DNA of 64,000 bases. Origin: Aeribacillus composti. GTDB lineage: Bacteria > Bacillota > Bacilli > Bacillales > Aeribacillaceae. The stretch is from assembly GCF_007827555.1 (NCBI RefSeq), contig NZ_VISS01000002.1:124001-188000 (forward strand), in the 5' to 3' direction. Every line of letters starts with the position of its first letter. Position 1 is the first letter of the stretch. The notes beneath the pieces are model-generated. The model made no database searches, had not been told where the DNA came from, and worked only from the letters and a program-made list of their open reading frames with translations. Shown in pieces: positions 44,387-53,002 of this stretch. A program made the position numbers and the translations under genes.

Positions 44387-44750
44387 TTACATGATGCAGC
44401 GTTCTTAAATAAATCCTTTTGCGAAAAACGTCACGTTCACATAAAGGAGTTTTGTGAAGTGGGCTGTTTGCTTTAAAAGCAAGGGAAGTGTACTGGCTCA
44501 ATCAAGCGAAAATTTATGTATAAACTTATTTAATTCGACATACATATTTATTACAAAAACGCTGTTTATGTTTGTTAGAGGAGAATTTTGCTTGAAATCG
44601 AAAACTTTATTCATAATAAGAAGAACTTTGAAAAAACACATAATTTTTCACTTTTTTTAAAAAAGGAAAAGGATTCTCTGTAAAGTTGTCGAAAATATCT
44701 TGTAGATCAAACAATGTATAATTTTGTAAAGAGGATTGGGAGGAGTGCGT
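44387..44750. other. spo0A upstream region
   Basis: More than 360 bases without a supported gene. A 68-codon GTG frame at 44454-44660 has a plausible AAAGGAG but low-complexity, non-family-like sequence, so I do not call it. The distal part holds the 0A box and a TATAAT (44717-44722). Confidence 0.5.
44687..44693 (+). promoter_or_regulatory. 0A box upstream of spo0A
   Basis: TGTCGAA, in the context GTTGTCGAAAAT, is the core sequence bound by phosphorylated Spo0A. It lies 58 bases before the spo0A start, with AAAAGGAAAAGG (a sigma-H -35-like stretch) 15-25 bases upstream. Autoregulation of spo0A is established in B. subtilis; a complete sigma-H promoter is not clear here. Confidence 0.6.
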
Positions 44751-45545
44751 GTGGAAAAAATTAAAGTATGTATCGTTGATGATAATCGAGAGCTTGTTGC
44801 CCTTTTGGATGAATATTTATCCAGCCAGGAGGATATGGAAGTAATCGGCGTTGCTTACAATGGTCAGGAATGTTTAAATATTTTGAATGAAAAAAGCCCG
44901 GACGTCCTTGTTTTGGATATCATTATGCCCCATTTAGATGGATTAGCAGTACTGCAAAAGCTCAAGGAGCTAAACAAAGCGAAAAAGCCGAACGTAATCA
45001 TGTTAACTGCTTTTGGCCAGGAGGATGTAACGAAAAAAGCGGTCGACCTAGGGGCTGCTTATTTTATTTTAAAACCGTTCGATATGGAACAGCTGGCTGG
45101 AAATATTCGTCAAGTGAGTGGAAAGCCTTCGCCTCTAATGAAAAATATATCTTTACATAAATCTGGCTCTGCTGTTTCTGAAAATAAAAATGACAATCTA
45201 GACGCTAGTATTACAAGCATTATTCATGAAATCGGGGTTCCTGCGCACATCAAAGGATATTTATATTTAAGAGAAGCGATTTCCATGGTTTATAATGATA
45301 TCGAGCTGTTAGGATCGATTACAAAAGTGCTTTATCCAGATATTGCGAAAAAATTTAACACAACGGCAAGCCGTGTGGAACGTGCTATCCGCCATGCTAT
45401 TGAAGTAGCATGGAGCCGCGGCAACATTGAATCTATCTCATCGCTGTTTGGCTACACAGTCAGCATGTCAAAAGCCAAACCGACGAACTCGGAATTTATT
45501 GCAATGGTGGCAGATAAATTGAGATTGGAGCATAAGGCCTCCTGA
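44751..45545 (+). CDS. spo0A: Sporulation master regulator Spo0A
   Basis: A 264-residue response regulator. Receiver domain residues 1-125 with acidic pocket Asp10/Asp11, phosphorylated Asp56 in [13 protein letters not shown] and Lys in FILKPF; then a divergent linker (residues 128-150); then the nearly invariant DNA-binding domain ([21 protein letters not shown] to [10 protein letters not shown]) with the [18 protein letters not shown] recognition region. The GTG at 44751 after GGGAGGAG gives [12 protein letters not shown], aligning with known Spo0A. A terminator follows. Confidence 0.98.
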   Translation: MEKIKVCIVDDNRELVALLDEYLSSQEDMEVIGVAYNGQECLNILNEKSPDVLVLDIIMPHLDGLAVLQKLKELNKAKKPNVIMLTAFGQEDVTKKAVDLGAAYFILKPFDMEQLAGNIRQVSGKPSPLMKNISLHKSGSAVSENKNDNLDASITSIIHEIGVPAHIKGYLYLREAISMVYNDIELLGSITKVLYPDIAKKFNTTASRVERAIRHAIEVAWSRGNIESISSLFGYTVSMSKAKPTNSEFIAMVADKLRLEHKAS

Positions 45546-45587
45546 AAAAAAAGTAACCGCTGAGCCTAACGGCGGTTACTTTTTTTC
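45546..45587 (+). terminator. Bidirectional terminator between spo0A and yqzF
   Basis: 9-bp stem AGTAACCGC / GCGGTTACT (45572-45580), A run on the left, T run on the right; its right side overlaps the end of the minus-strand gene. Confidence 0.85.
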
Positions 45588-45814
45588 TGAAAACGCGGCT
45601 GAACTCGATTGCGTTTTCTATCTCTATGCAAAATAAATCCTCCTATAAAGAACAATCCTGCTAGGAAAAATAATAAACCCATTAAAAATTGCAGCCATAA
45701 GTAAGGAAACGGGGGCTGTAAAATGCCAAAAAGCATGTCTCTCATTAATTTAATTCCGTAAACCGCCAGGATCCCTGGAATCACCATAATCAACAATGCA
45801 ATAAGCCTTATCAT
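45566..45814 (-). CDS. yqzF: DUF2627 family membrane protein YqzF
   Basis: An 82-residue two-pass membrane protein: RLIALLIMVIPGILAVYGI and WLQFLMGLLFFLAGLFFIGGFIL are the helices, ending in a basic tail HRDRKRNRVQPRFQKKSNRR. This matches the DUF2627 family represented by B. subtilis YqzF near the bkd genes. The 3' end runs into the bidirectional spo0A terminator. Function unknown. Confidence 0.85.
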   Translation of the reverse strand: MIRLIALLIMVIPGILAVYGIKLMRDMLFGILQPPFPYLWLQFLMGLLFFLAGLFFIGGFILHRDRKRNRVQPRFQKKSNRR

Positions 45815-45878
45815 TTGACTTTATATCCCTTTCTGTTAAAATAGAGCGAATCAATTTCATTTTTACGATCATATTACA

Positions 45879-45908
45879 ATTTGTCAATACAAATAAACAT
45901 GTTATGAT
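45879..45908 (+). promoter_or_regulatory. Sigma-A promoter with palindrome for lpdV-bkd
   Basis: TTGTCA (45881-45886) and TATGAT (45903-45908), 16-base spacer. The palindrome ATTTGT-CAAT-ACAAAT (45879-45894) covers the -35 element and may be an operator. No sigma-54 (-24/-12) promoter is visible, although B. subtilis bkd uses one. Confidence 0.5.
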
Positions 45909-46025
45909 GAAGATATGCCATTTTATTAACGATGAATGGACAAGGAGCATACGTCTTTTCTATATAAATATTTTTAAAAATCGGTTTTTTAGCATACATA
46001 GAAGAGATGAAGGAAGGAGAGTTTC

Positions 46026-47447
46026 ATGGCCAAAGAATATGATGTAGTGATTTTAGGAGGAGGAACGGCAGGATATGTTACAGCGATCCGGGCATCCCAG
46101 CTCGGAATGAAAACAGCTATTGTTGAAAAATCAAAGCTTGGAGGGACCTGTTTGCATTCGGGCTGCATCCCGAGCAAAGTTTTATTGCGAAGCGCTGAAA
46201 TATTTGCTCAATCAAAAAAAAGCAGCGACTTTGGAATCGAGCTGTCCAATGTTCAAGTCAATTTTGATAAAGTGCAGGAGCGGAAGGAAAAGATAGTTTC
46301 TCAACTTTATCAAGGGGTCAGGCAATTAGTCAAAAAGGGAAAGATCGATGTGTTTCATGGCATCGGACGAATTTTAGGTGCGTCCATCTTTTCTCCGCAG
46401 CCAGGAACAGTTTCTGTAGAGATGGAAAACGGGGAGGAAAACCAAATTTTACTTCCGAAATACGTTATTATTGCAACTGGATCGCGCCCTCGTGAATTGC
46501 CTGGATTAACGATTGACGGCGAGACTATTTTGACGTCAGATGAAGCATTGCAATTACAACGCCTTCCTTCATCTATGATCATTGTGGGCGGCGGAGTGAT
46601 TGGAATGGAATGGGCATCTATGCTCTCTGATTTCGGAGTTGAAGTCACGATCCTTGAAATGGCGGATCGAATTTTGCCGTCAGAAGATATTGAAATAAGT
46701 AAAGAAATGGAACGGCTAATGAGGAAAAAAGGAGTCCGCATTTTTACGAATATATCGATTTTGCCTGAAAAAACAGAAATACAAAACGGAATCACAGTGT
46801 TCATCGAACAGGATGGACAAGAAATCAGTTTGCACAGTGAAAAACTGCTGTTGTCAATAGGGAGAAAAGGGAACACAGAAGGAATTGGATTGGAAAATAC
46901 CGAAATTGAAATCCATAATGGCTATATTGTGACAAACGAGTTTTATCAAACAAAGGAATCAAACATCTATGCAGTCGGTGATGTCATCGGCGGTCTTCAG
47001 CTTGCCCATGTCGCATCGCAAGAAGGAATACGCGCCGTAGAACATATTGCAGGAGAGAATGTTTTGCCAATTGACTACAAAAAAGTCCCTAAATGTATTT
47101 ATTCGAATCCTGCAGCTGCAAGTATCGGTTTAACAGAACAAGAAGCGAGGGAAAAAGGCTATACCATCAAAATCGGAAAATTTCCTTTTCAAGGAGTTGG
47201 AAAAGCGCTCATTTATGGAGAACCGCAAGGGTTTGTCAAAATTGTCGCAGATGAAAAGACCGATGATCTTTTAGGAATTCATATTATCGGACCAAATGCA
47301 ACAGAGCTGATTTCTGAAGGAAGTTTAGCAAGCTTTCTCGATGCAAGCTCTTGGGAACTCTCCCGTACGATTCATGCCCATCCAACATTGTCAGAAGGGA
47401 TAATGGAAGCGGCTCTTGCGGTAAATGGCAAAGCAATACATATATAA
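46026..47447 (+). CDS. lpdV: Dihydrolipoyl dehydrogenase E3 of the branched-chain 2-oxoacid dehydrogenase
   Basis: A 473-residue FAD/NAD flavoprotein that reoxidises dihydrolipoamide. FAD motif VVILGGGTAGYVTA near residue 7, redox disulfide Cys42/Cys47 in GGTCLHSGCIPSK, NAD motif IIVGGGVIGMEWASML near 180, and the active-site His in AHPTLSEGIMEAA near the C-terminus. It is the first gene of lpdV-bkdAA-bkdAB-bkdB, preceded by GAAGGAGAG. Confidence 0.94.
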   Translation: MAKEYDVVILGGGTAGYVTAIRASQLGMKTAIVEKSKLGGTCLHSGCIPSKVLLRSAEIFAQSKKSSDFGIELSNVQVNFDKVQERKEKIVSQLYQGVRQLVKKGKIDVFHGIGRILGASIFSPQPGTVSVEMENGEENQILLPKYVIIATGSRPRELPGLTIDGETILTSDEALQLQRLPSSMIIVGGGVIGMEWASMLSDFGVEVTILEMADRILPSEDIEISKEMERLMRKKGVRIFTNISILPEKTEIQNGITVFIEQDGQEISLHSEKLLLSIGRKGNTEGIGLENTEIEIHNGYIVTNEFYQTKESNIYAVGDVIGGLQLAHVASQEGIRAVEHIAGENVLPIDYKKVPKCIYSNPAAASIGLTEQEAREKGYTIKIGKFPFQGVGKALIYGEPQGFVKIVADEKTDDLLGIHIIGPNATELISEGSLASFLDASSWELSRTIHAHPTLSEGIMEAALAVNGKAIHI

Positions 47448-47464
47448 GCTAGGGAGGTCTTGTC

Positions 47465-48457
47465 ATGCCCAAAAATCGTCATCAGTCTTTAGGTTTAACG
47501 GATCAGGACGTATTAAACATGTATGAAACGATGCTTCTTGCAAGAAAAGTGGACGAACGGATGTGGCTTTTAAACCGAGCAGGAAAAATCCCATTTGTCA
47601 TCTCATGTCAAGGGCATGAAGGCGCTCAAGTTGGTGCAGCCTTTGCCTTGGACAAAACAAAGGATTATATCTTGCCTTACTACCGTGATGTAGGCGTTGT
47701 CCTGCACTTTGGAATGACCGTGAAAGAATTAATGCTATCAGCATTTGCAAAAGCGGAAGACCCGAATTCCGGGGGCAGGCAAATGCCAGGACATTTCGGC
47801 CAAAAGAAAAATCGGATTGTAACTGGTTCATCCCCTGTTACAACTCAAGTTCCTCATGCAGCTGGGATCGCCTTAGCAGGAAAAATCGATAAAAAGGATT
47901 TTGTCACATTTGTTTCCTTTGGGGAAGGATCATCGAACCAAGGAGATTTTCATGAAGGGGCGAATTTTGCTGGAGTACATAAATTACCTGTCATTTTGAT
48001 GTGTGAAAATAACCAATACGCCATCAGCGTTCCGATTCAAAAGCAATTAGCTTGCGAAAAAGTGTCAGACAGAGCAGCAGGGTACGGCATGCACGGGGTG
48101 ACTGTAGATGGAAACGATCCTCTTGAAGTGTATAAAGTTGTGAAGGAAGCGAGAGAAAGAGCTGTCCGAGGAGAGGGACCGACATTGGTTGAAACGCTTG
48201 TGCACCGCCTTACACCCCATTCGAGCGATGATGATGATCGGAGCTACCGGACAAAAGAAGAAATCGAAGAAGCTAAGAAAAAAGATCCGATTTATACGTT
48301 TGCATCCTATTTAAAAGAAATTGGATTGTTAACAGAGGAATTGGAACAAAATATGCAGACGAAAATTGCAAGCATAATCGATGAAGCAACTGATTATGCA
48401 GAAAATGCGCCTTATGCGGCTCCGGAACATGCACTGAAACATGTGTATGGAAACTGA
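47465..48457 (+). CDS. bkdAA: Branched-chain 2-oxoacid dehydrogenase E1 alpha
   Basis: A 330-residue TPP-dependent E1 alpha subunit. Features: RKVDERMWLLNRAGKIPF, YILPYYRDVGVVL, the TPP-binding FVSFGEGSSNQGDFHEGANFA near residues 140-160, and the phosphorylation-loop region RLTPHSSDDDDRSYR near 257. It decarboxylates the 2-oxoacids of Leu, Ile and Val, giving the starter units for iso/anteiso fatty acids. AGGGAGG precedes the ATG. Confidence 0.95.
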   Translation: MPKNRHQSLGLTDQDVLNMYETMLLARKVDERMWLLNRAGKIPFVISCQGHEGAQVGAAFALDKTKDYILPYYRDVGVVLHFGMTVKELMLSAFAKAEDPNSGGRQMPGHFGQKKNRIVTGSSPVTTQVPHAAGIALAGKIDKKDFVTFVSFGEGSSNQGDFHEGANFAGVHKLPVILMCENNQYAISVPIQKQLACEKVSDRAAGYGMHGVTVDGNDPLEVYKVVKEARERAVRGEGPTLVETLVHRLTPHSSDDDDRSYRTKEEIEEAKKKDPIYTFASYLKEIGLLTEELEQNMQTKIASIIDEATDYAENAPYAAPEHALKHVYGN

Positions 48458-48470
48458 AGGAGGAAAAAAG

Positions 48471-49454
48471 ATGCCAATTATGTCATATATCGAAGCAGTT
48501 ACAGCTGCACTTCGTGAGGAAATGGAGCGAGATGAAAAAGTATTTCTACTAGGAGAAGATGTCGGGAAAAAAGGAGGAGTTTTTAAAGCGACTCAAGGGT
48601 TATATGAACAGTTTGGAGAAGAGAGGGTAATCGATGCTCCCCTTGCTGAATCTGCTATCGCTGGCGTTGGAATAGGAGCGGCCATGTACGGAATGCGCCC
48701 TGTTTGTGAAATACAATTTGCTGATTTTATTATGCCGGCTGTCAATCAAATTATTTCAGAAGCAGCGAAAATACGGTATCGCTCCAACAATGACTGGAAC
48801 TGTCCGATTACGATTCGGGCGCCGTTTGGCGGAGGAGTGCACGGTGCTTTATACCATTCTCAGTCTGTTGAAGCGGTATTTGCCAACCAGCCCGGTTTGA
48901 AAATTGTCATACCTTCTACGCCGTATGACGTAAAAGGATTATTAAAAGCAGCGATACGCGATGATGATCCTGTCTTATTTTTTGAACATAAGCGGGCATA
49001 CAGGCTCATTAAAGGGGAAGTTCCGGCAGATGATTATGTTTTGCCGATTGGAAAGGCGGATGTCAAGCTGGAAGGGGATGACATTACCGTTATTACATAT
49101 GGATTGTGCGTTCATTTTGCTCTGCAGGCAGCTGAACGATTAGAAAAAGATGGAATTTCTGTCCACCTTTTAGATTTAAGAACGGTATATCCGCTTGATC
49201 AGGAGGCTATTATTGAGGCCGCTTCAAAAACCGGCAAGGTGCTTCTCGTGACTGAGGATAATAAAGAAGGCAGTGTAATGAGCGAGGTATCCGCCATTAT
49301 TGCAGAGCATTGTTTGTTTGATCTTGATGCACCAATTAAACGGCTTGCAGGCCCGGATGTACCTGCGATGCCATTTGCACCGACAATGGAAAAATTTTTT
49401 ATGATGAATGCAGAAAAAATTGAAAAAGCGATGAGAGAATTGGCAGAGTTTTAA
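48471..49454 (+). CDS. bkdAB: Branched-chain 2-oxoacid dehydrogenase E1 beta
   Basis: A 327-residue E1 beta subunit with FLLGEDVGKKGGVFKATQGL near residue 24, ERVIDAPLAESAIAGVGIGAA near 53, GALYHSQSVEAVFANQPGLK and the C-terminal KRLAGPDVPAMPFAPTMEKF. The ATG at 48471 follows GGAGGAAAAAAG, 13 bases after the bkdAA stop. Forms an alpha2-beta2 heterotetramer with BkdAA. Confidence 0.96.
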   Translation: MPIMSYIEAVTAALREEMERDEKVFLLGEDVGKKGGVFKATQGLYEQFGEERVIDAPLAESAIAGVGIGAAMYGMRPVCEIQFADFIMPAVNQIISEAAKIRYRSNNDWNCPITIRAPFGGGVHGALYHSQSVEAVFANQPGLKIVIPSTPYDVKGLLKAAIRDDDPVLFFEHKRAYRLIKGEVPADDYVLPIGKADVKLEGDDITVITYGLCVHFALQAAERLEKDGISVHLLDLRTVYPLDQEAIIEAASKTGKVLLVTEDNKEGSVMSEVSAIIAEHCLFDLDAPIKRLAGPDVPAMPFAPTMEKFFMMNAEKIEKAMRELAEF

Positions 49455-49485
49455 AAGTTGACCCTAATCTCAAGGAGGAATCAAC

Positions 49486-50721
49486 GTGCTAATCGAAGAA
49501 ATGAAAATGCCTCAATTAGGAGAAAGCGTGACAGAAGGAACAATCAGCAAGTGGCTCGTCTCCATCGGCGATAAGGTCAACAAATATGATCCCATTGCAG
49601 AAGTTATGACGGATAAAGTAAATGCAGAAGTTCCTTCATCATATACAGGTGTAATTAAAGAGCTTTTAGCTGAGGAGGGAGATACTCTCCAAGTTGGCGA
49701 AGTTATTTGCAGAATTGAAGTGGAGGCTGTGGCGGTTGAACAAGAAAAAAACATTCAGCCAAAAGACAGTCTTTATGCTAATGACCATCAGCCGGCTGAA
49801 AAAGAAGAAACGGAAAAGAAGACTATGAAAAACAGGTATTCTCCGGCAGTGCTCCGGCTAGCTCAAGAACATGATATTGATTTAGAAAAAGTCAACGGAA
49901 CGGGAGCTTTCGGAAGAATTACCCGAAAAGATGTGTTGAAGCTGATTGAAGCAGGTAATATACCGAAAAAGGGCTCCTTGATCCAAGAAACGAAATCCTA
50001 TAAATCACCTAAAACAGCCGGTGATACTGAAATTCCTGTTTCTGGGGTGCGCAAAGCCATTGCTCAAAATATGGCGCGAAGCAAAACAGAAATTCCCCAT
50101 GCTTGGATGATGATTGAGGTCGATGTAACTGGGTTAGTTGAATTAAGAAATTCGATCAAGGAAGAATTTAAAGCAAAAGAAGGTTTTCCTTTAACATTTT
50201 TCCCGTTTTTTGTGAAAAGCGTTGCAGAAGCGTTGAAAGAATATCCGCAAATGAATTCGACTTGGGCGGGGGATAAAATTATTCAAAAGAAAGACATTAA
50301 TATTTCGATCGCTGTTGCAACAGATGATGCGCTTTATGTACCAGTTATTAAACATGCTGATGAAAAATCCATTAAAGGAATTGCTCGAGAAATTAACGAG
50401 CTTGCTTTAAAGGTTAGAACGGGAACGATTGAAGCGAAGGAAATGGAAGGCGGTACATTTACCGTTAACAACACAGGTTCATTCGGCTCTATTCAATCAA
50501 TGGGAATTATTAACTATCCACAAGCGGCTTTGCTGCAAGTAGAAACGATTGTGAAAAGATTAGTTGTCATGAAAAACGGAATGATCGCCGTGCGCGATAT
50601 GGTGAATCTCTGCCTTTCTCTCGATCATAGAGTATTAGATGGGGTTGTATGCGGAAGATTTTTGCAAAGAGTAAAACAAATATTAGAAGGTATTTCGAAA
50701 GAAACAACATCCGTATATTAG
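49486..50721 (+). CDS. bkdB: Branched-chain 2-oxoacid dehydrogenase E2 (dihydrolipoyl transacylase)
   Basis: A 411-residue E2: N-terminal lipoyl domain with the lipoylated Lys in AEVMTDKVNAEVPS near residue 44, a Glu/Lys-rich linker, a peripheral-subunit-binding domain SPAVLRLAQEHDIDLEKVNGTGAFGRITRKDV, and the catalytic acyltransferase core ending in SLDHRVLDGVVCGRFL with catalytic His. Start is GTG at 49486 after CAAGGAGGAATC. Needs the lipoylation route to which LipM contributes. Confidence 0.95.
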   Translation: MLIEEMKMPQLGESVTEGTISKWLVSIGDKVNKYDPIAEVMTDKVNAEVPSSYTGVIKELLAEEGDTLQVGEVICRIEVEAVAVEQEKNIQPKDSLYANDHQPAEKEETEKKTMKNRYSPAVLRLAQEHDIDLEKVNGTGAFGRITRKDVLKLIEAGNIPKKGSLIQETKSYKSPKTAGDTEIPVSGVRKAIAQNMARSKTEIPHAWMMIEVDVTGLVELRNSIKEEFKAKEGFPLTFFPFFVKSVAEALKEYPQMNSTWAGDKIIQKKDINISIAVATDDALYVPVIKHADEKSIKGIAREINELALKVRTGTIEAKEMEGGTFTVNNTGSFGSIQSMGIINYPQAALLQVETIVKRLVVMKNGMIAVRDMVNLCLSLDHRVLDGVVCGRFLQRVKQILEGISKETTSVY

Positions 50722-50779
50722 TCCTTTGAGTTATTAGAAATAATGCTTAAGCAACATTGGTTAACATTTGCTTCAAAGA

Positions 50780-50808
50780 TTGCTGTTATTGTAAGATAAC
50801 AATATAAT
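50780..50808 (+). promoter_or_regulatory. Sigma-A promoter for brxB with central palindrome
   Basis: TTGCTG (50780-50785), 17-base spacer and perfect TATAAT (50803-50808). The spacer holds TGTTAT-TGTAAG-ATAACA (50784-50801), a possible operator. Confidence 0.65.
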
Positions 50809-50838
50809 GGTGAAAAAAAGGGAAAGGGGTGCGAATGA

Positions 50839-51276
50839 ATGAGCATCGATTTTAATTTCTTCATGAACGACATAGTTCGCCAAGCGCGTGAGGAAATCGT
50901 TGCCGCTGGCTATACGGAATTGAAAACACCGGAAGAAGTGGATGAAGCTTTAACGAAAAAAGGAACCACTTTAGTAATGGTTAATTCTGTTTGCGGCTGT
51001 GCAGGCGGAATCGCAAGACCGGCTGCATATCATGCGCTTCATTATGATAAACGTCCTGATCAATTAGTGACTGTATTTGCAGGTCAAGATAAAGAAGCTA
51101 CGGAACGAGCTAGATCTTATTTTACCGGTTATCCGCCGTCTTCTCCATCTTTTGCGCTGCTCAAGGATGGAAAGCTCGTTACCATGATTGAACGCCATGA
51201 AATCGAAGGACATGAGCCGATGTCTGTTGTCCAAAAATTGCAAGAGGCATTCGAGCAATATTGTGACGAAGTATAA
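50839..51276 (+). CDS. brxB: Bacilliredoxin BrxB
   Basis: A 145-residue thioredoxin-like protein (DUF1094, YphP/YqiW) with the CGC active site in [16 protein letters not shown], Cys52 and Cys54. Bacilliredoxins remove bacillithiol from protein thiols after oxidative stress. GGGAAAGGGGTG precedes the ATG at 50839. It has its own promoter and terminator, so it is monocistronic. It corresponds to B. subtilis yqiW, which also follows bkdB. Confidence 0.94.
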   Translation: MSIDFNFFMNDIVRQAREEIVAAGYTELKTPEEVDEALTKKGTTLVMVNSVCGCAGGIARPAAYHALHYDKRPDQLVTVFAGQDKEATERARSYFTGYPPSSPSFALLKDGKLVTMIERHEIEGHEPMSVVQKLQEAFEQYCDEV

Positions 51277-51280
51277 AAAG

Positions 51281-51316
51281 AAAAGGCTGCCATTTTTAGA
51301 TGTGGCGCCTTTTTTA
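51281..51316 (+). terminator. Intrinsic terminator after brxB
   Basis: AAAAGGC(T)GCCA pairs with TGGC-GCCTTTT (51303-51313), followed by T run. Confidence 0.8.
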
Positions 51317-51353
51317 TTTCGAAAAGAGAATAGGCAAATGATGGTGATGAGTA

Positions 51354-52331
51354 ATGAGAAAATTTAAAATCGGTTATCGTACGTTAAAAACAGCGATAGG
51401 TGCTTCTCTATCGATATTTTTAGCACAGCTGATGGATTTAAACCATTTTGTTTCCACCGGCATCATCGCGATTCTTTGTATTCAAGTAACAAAAAAGAAA
51501 TCATTGAAAAGCGCTTGGTCCAGGTTTTTTGCTTGTATAACGGGAATGATGTTTTCTTTTCTTTTTTTTGAAATTTTTGGTTACCATCCAATTGTCATTG
51601 GATTTCTGTTGCTTTTTTTCATACCGACAATGGTGCTTTTTAAAACGACAGAAGGCATTGTAACGAGCGCTGTTATTATTTTGCACTTATATGAAGCAGG
51701 TCAAATAACGCTGGATATTGTTCAAAACGAACTTTTGATTATTGTGACAGGGATCGGAGTAGCGCTCTTAATGAATCTGTATATGCCGAGCTTGGAAAAT
51801 GACCTTAATGTTTATCGAAAAGAAGTAGAAAAAAACTTTGCGGTTATTTTTGAAAAAATTGTAGCTTTTTTAAGAGAAGGCGACTATACGTGGGATGGAA
51901 AAGAAATTCCTGAGACAGCCGATCTCATTGAAAAAGGGAAAGGATTGGCGCTCCGAAATGTAGAAAATCGTTTGCTAAGACATGAAGACCAATATTATGC
52001 ATATTTTAAAATGAGAGAAAAACAATTTGAAATCATTGAACGAGTGCTGCCGACGTTCACGATGATCACCGCAAACGTAGAACAAGCGCACCTTATTGCA
52101 CAGTTTATTGAAGAGTTAAAAGACAACATTCATTCCGGAAATACAGCAAAGAAATTTTTAAAAAAGCTAGATGACATCAAAAAAGAGATGGAAAGGGCAC
52201 CGCTTCCGAAAACAAGAAAGGAATTTGAAACGAGAGCAAGGCTTTATCATTTTTTATATGAAATGGAGCAATATTTAATTATTAAAAGCCAGTTTAAAGG
52301 TCTTGCCGACGCCAAAAAAGGAAAAGGATGA
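51354..52331 (+). CDS. yqjA: Aromatic acid exporter-like membrane protein YqjA
   Basis: A 325-residue protein of the ArAE/DUF939 family: a membrane half (residues 1-145) with about five helices, including IGASLSIFLAQLMDL and IVIGFLLLFFIPTMVLF, and a helical cytoplasmic half rich in Lys/Glu. The opening YRTLKTAIGASLSIFLAQ is characteristic. Substrate unknown. It follows brxB as in B. subtilis; no terminator is evident behind it. Confidence 0.88.
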   Translation: MRKFKIGYRTLKTAIGASLSIFLAQLMDLNHFVSTGIIAILCIQVTKKKSLKSAWSRFFACITGMMFSFLFFEIFGYHPIVIGFLLLFFIPTMVLFKTTEGIVTSAVIILHLYEAGQITLDIVQNELLIIVTGIGVALLMNLYMPSLENDLNVYRKEVEKNFAVIFEKIVAFLREGDYTWDGKEIPETADLIEKGKGLALRNVENRLLRHEDQYYAYFKMREKQFEIIERVLPTFTMITANVEQAHLIAQFIEELKDNIHSGNTAKKFLKKLDDIKKEMERAPLPKTRKEFETRARLYHFLYEMEQYLIIKSQFKGLADAKKGKG

Positions 52332-52756
52332 AGCGCTTGTCATTGAGCACAATAAAACGAGAGATCGTGTCAATGCTTTTTTCGTACATATGTTTAGAAG
52401 AAACGCCTTTATGAGCTGCACTTTTCAAAATACAAACAGAAGAATGGACCGTGTCTGCTGAAAAAAATCGGCTAAGAATGTTCACCATATCGGTTCGCAT
52501 GATCTGAAAATATTCGTGAACAGCTATGGAATAAATCAGCGTGATCTGTAAAAAAATTCGCGGCAACGATGCCAAAAGTCCGCAGCGGACGAGATTGATT
52601 TTGCGAAAATGAATGTGCGGAATTCATGGACTTTATCGGAAAAAATGTAACAAAAGGTTGGATGAGGACGAGCAATCGAGAGGAGGAAGCACCGATTTGA
52701 AAGAAATTGTTTTTCACCAAACAGCCTATGTGGTGTAAAAAGTGCATGTTGAATTT
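52332..52756. other. Gene-poor stretch, possibly decayed coding DNA
   Basis: About 425 bases after yqjA without a supported gene. It keeps coding-like composition and short overlapping open frames on the minus strand (52472-52829), none with family-like sequence or a good start. B. subtilis has yqjB, yqjC and yqjD here, so this may be the decayed remnant of one of them. A GAGAGGAGG at 52678-52686 has no frame to serve. Confidence 0.35.
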
Positions 52757-52852
52757 TTAAAGCCACATAGTGATGCCTGTTAAAATTGAGGTGATCAGCA
52801 ATGAACCTAACATAATATAAACAACCCACTTTTGCATTTTTTTGCTTGTCAT
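52757..52852 (-). CDS. prli42: Prli42-like stressosome-associated mini-protein
   Basis: A 31-residue peptide, MTSKKMQKWVVYIMLGSL followed by a hydrophobic run to ITMWL. A short basic N-terminus (KK, K) precedes a single transmembrane helix and there is almost no C-terminal tail. A perfect GGAGGGAATC lies just upstream; a second ATG directly before would add one Met. This is the architecture of Prli42, the membrane anchor of the stressosome first described in Listeria and widely conserved in Firmicutes. Divergent from yqjE. Too short for most gene finders. Confidence 0.7.
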   Translation of the reverse strand: MTSKKMQKWVVYIMLGSLLITSILTGITMWL

Positions 52853-53002
52853 CATGATTCCCTCCACATACATGATTTATAAAACATTGTACAACGATTT
52901 TTTAGAGGGGACAACCTTCATCGACAGCTTCTTTTTGATTTCACAAGCGGAATCAAAATCGGTTACACTAAACATGAATACATAATTAGGAGGAAAGACA
53001 AA

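Noticed and set aside
44454-44660. 68-codon GTG frame before spo0A
   Set aside because: Has AAAGGAG but the sequence is Phe/Lys/Ile-rich, unlike a conserved protein, and the place is non-coding in relatives I know.
45815-46025. Sigma-54 (-24/-12) promoter for the bkd genes
   Set aside because: No TGGCAC-N5-TTGCA-like element found; a sigma-A promoter is visible instead. CATACATA at about 45993 resembles a sigma-E -10 but has no matching -35.
52472-52829. Overlapping minus-strand frames of 91-97 codons after yqjA
   Set aside because: They overlap each other and the Prli42-like gene in different frames, lack ribosome sites and resemble no family.
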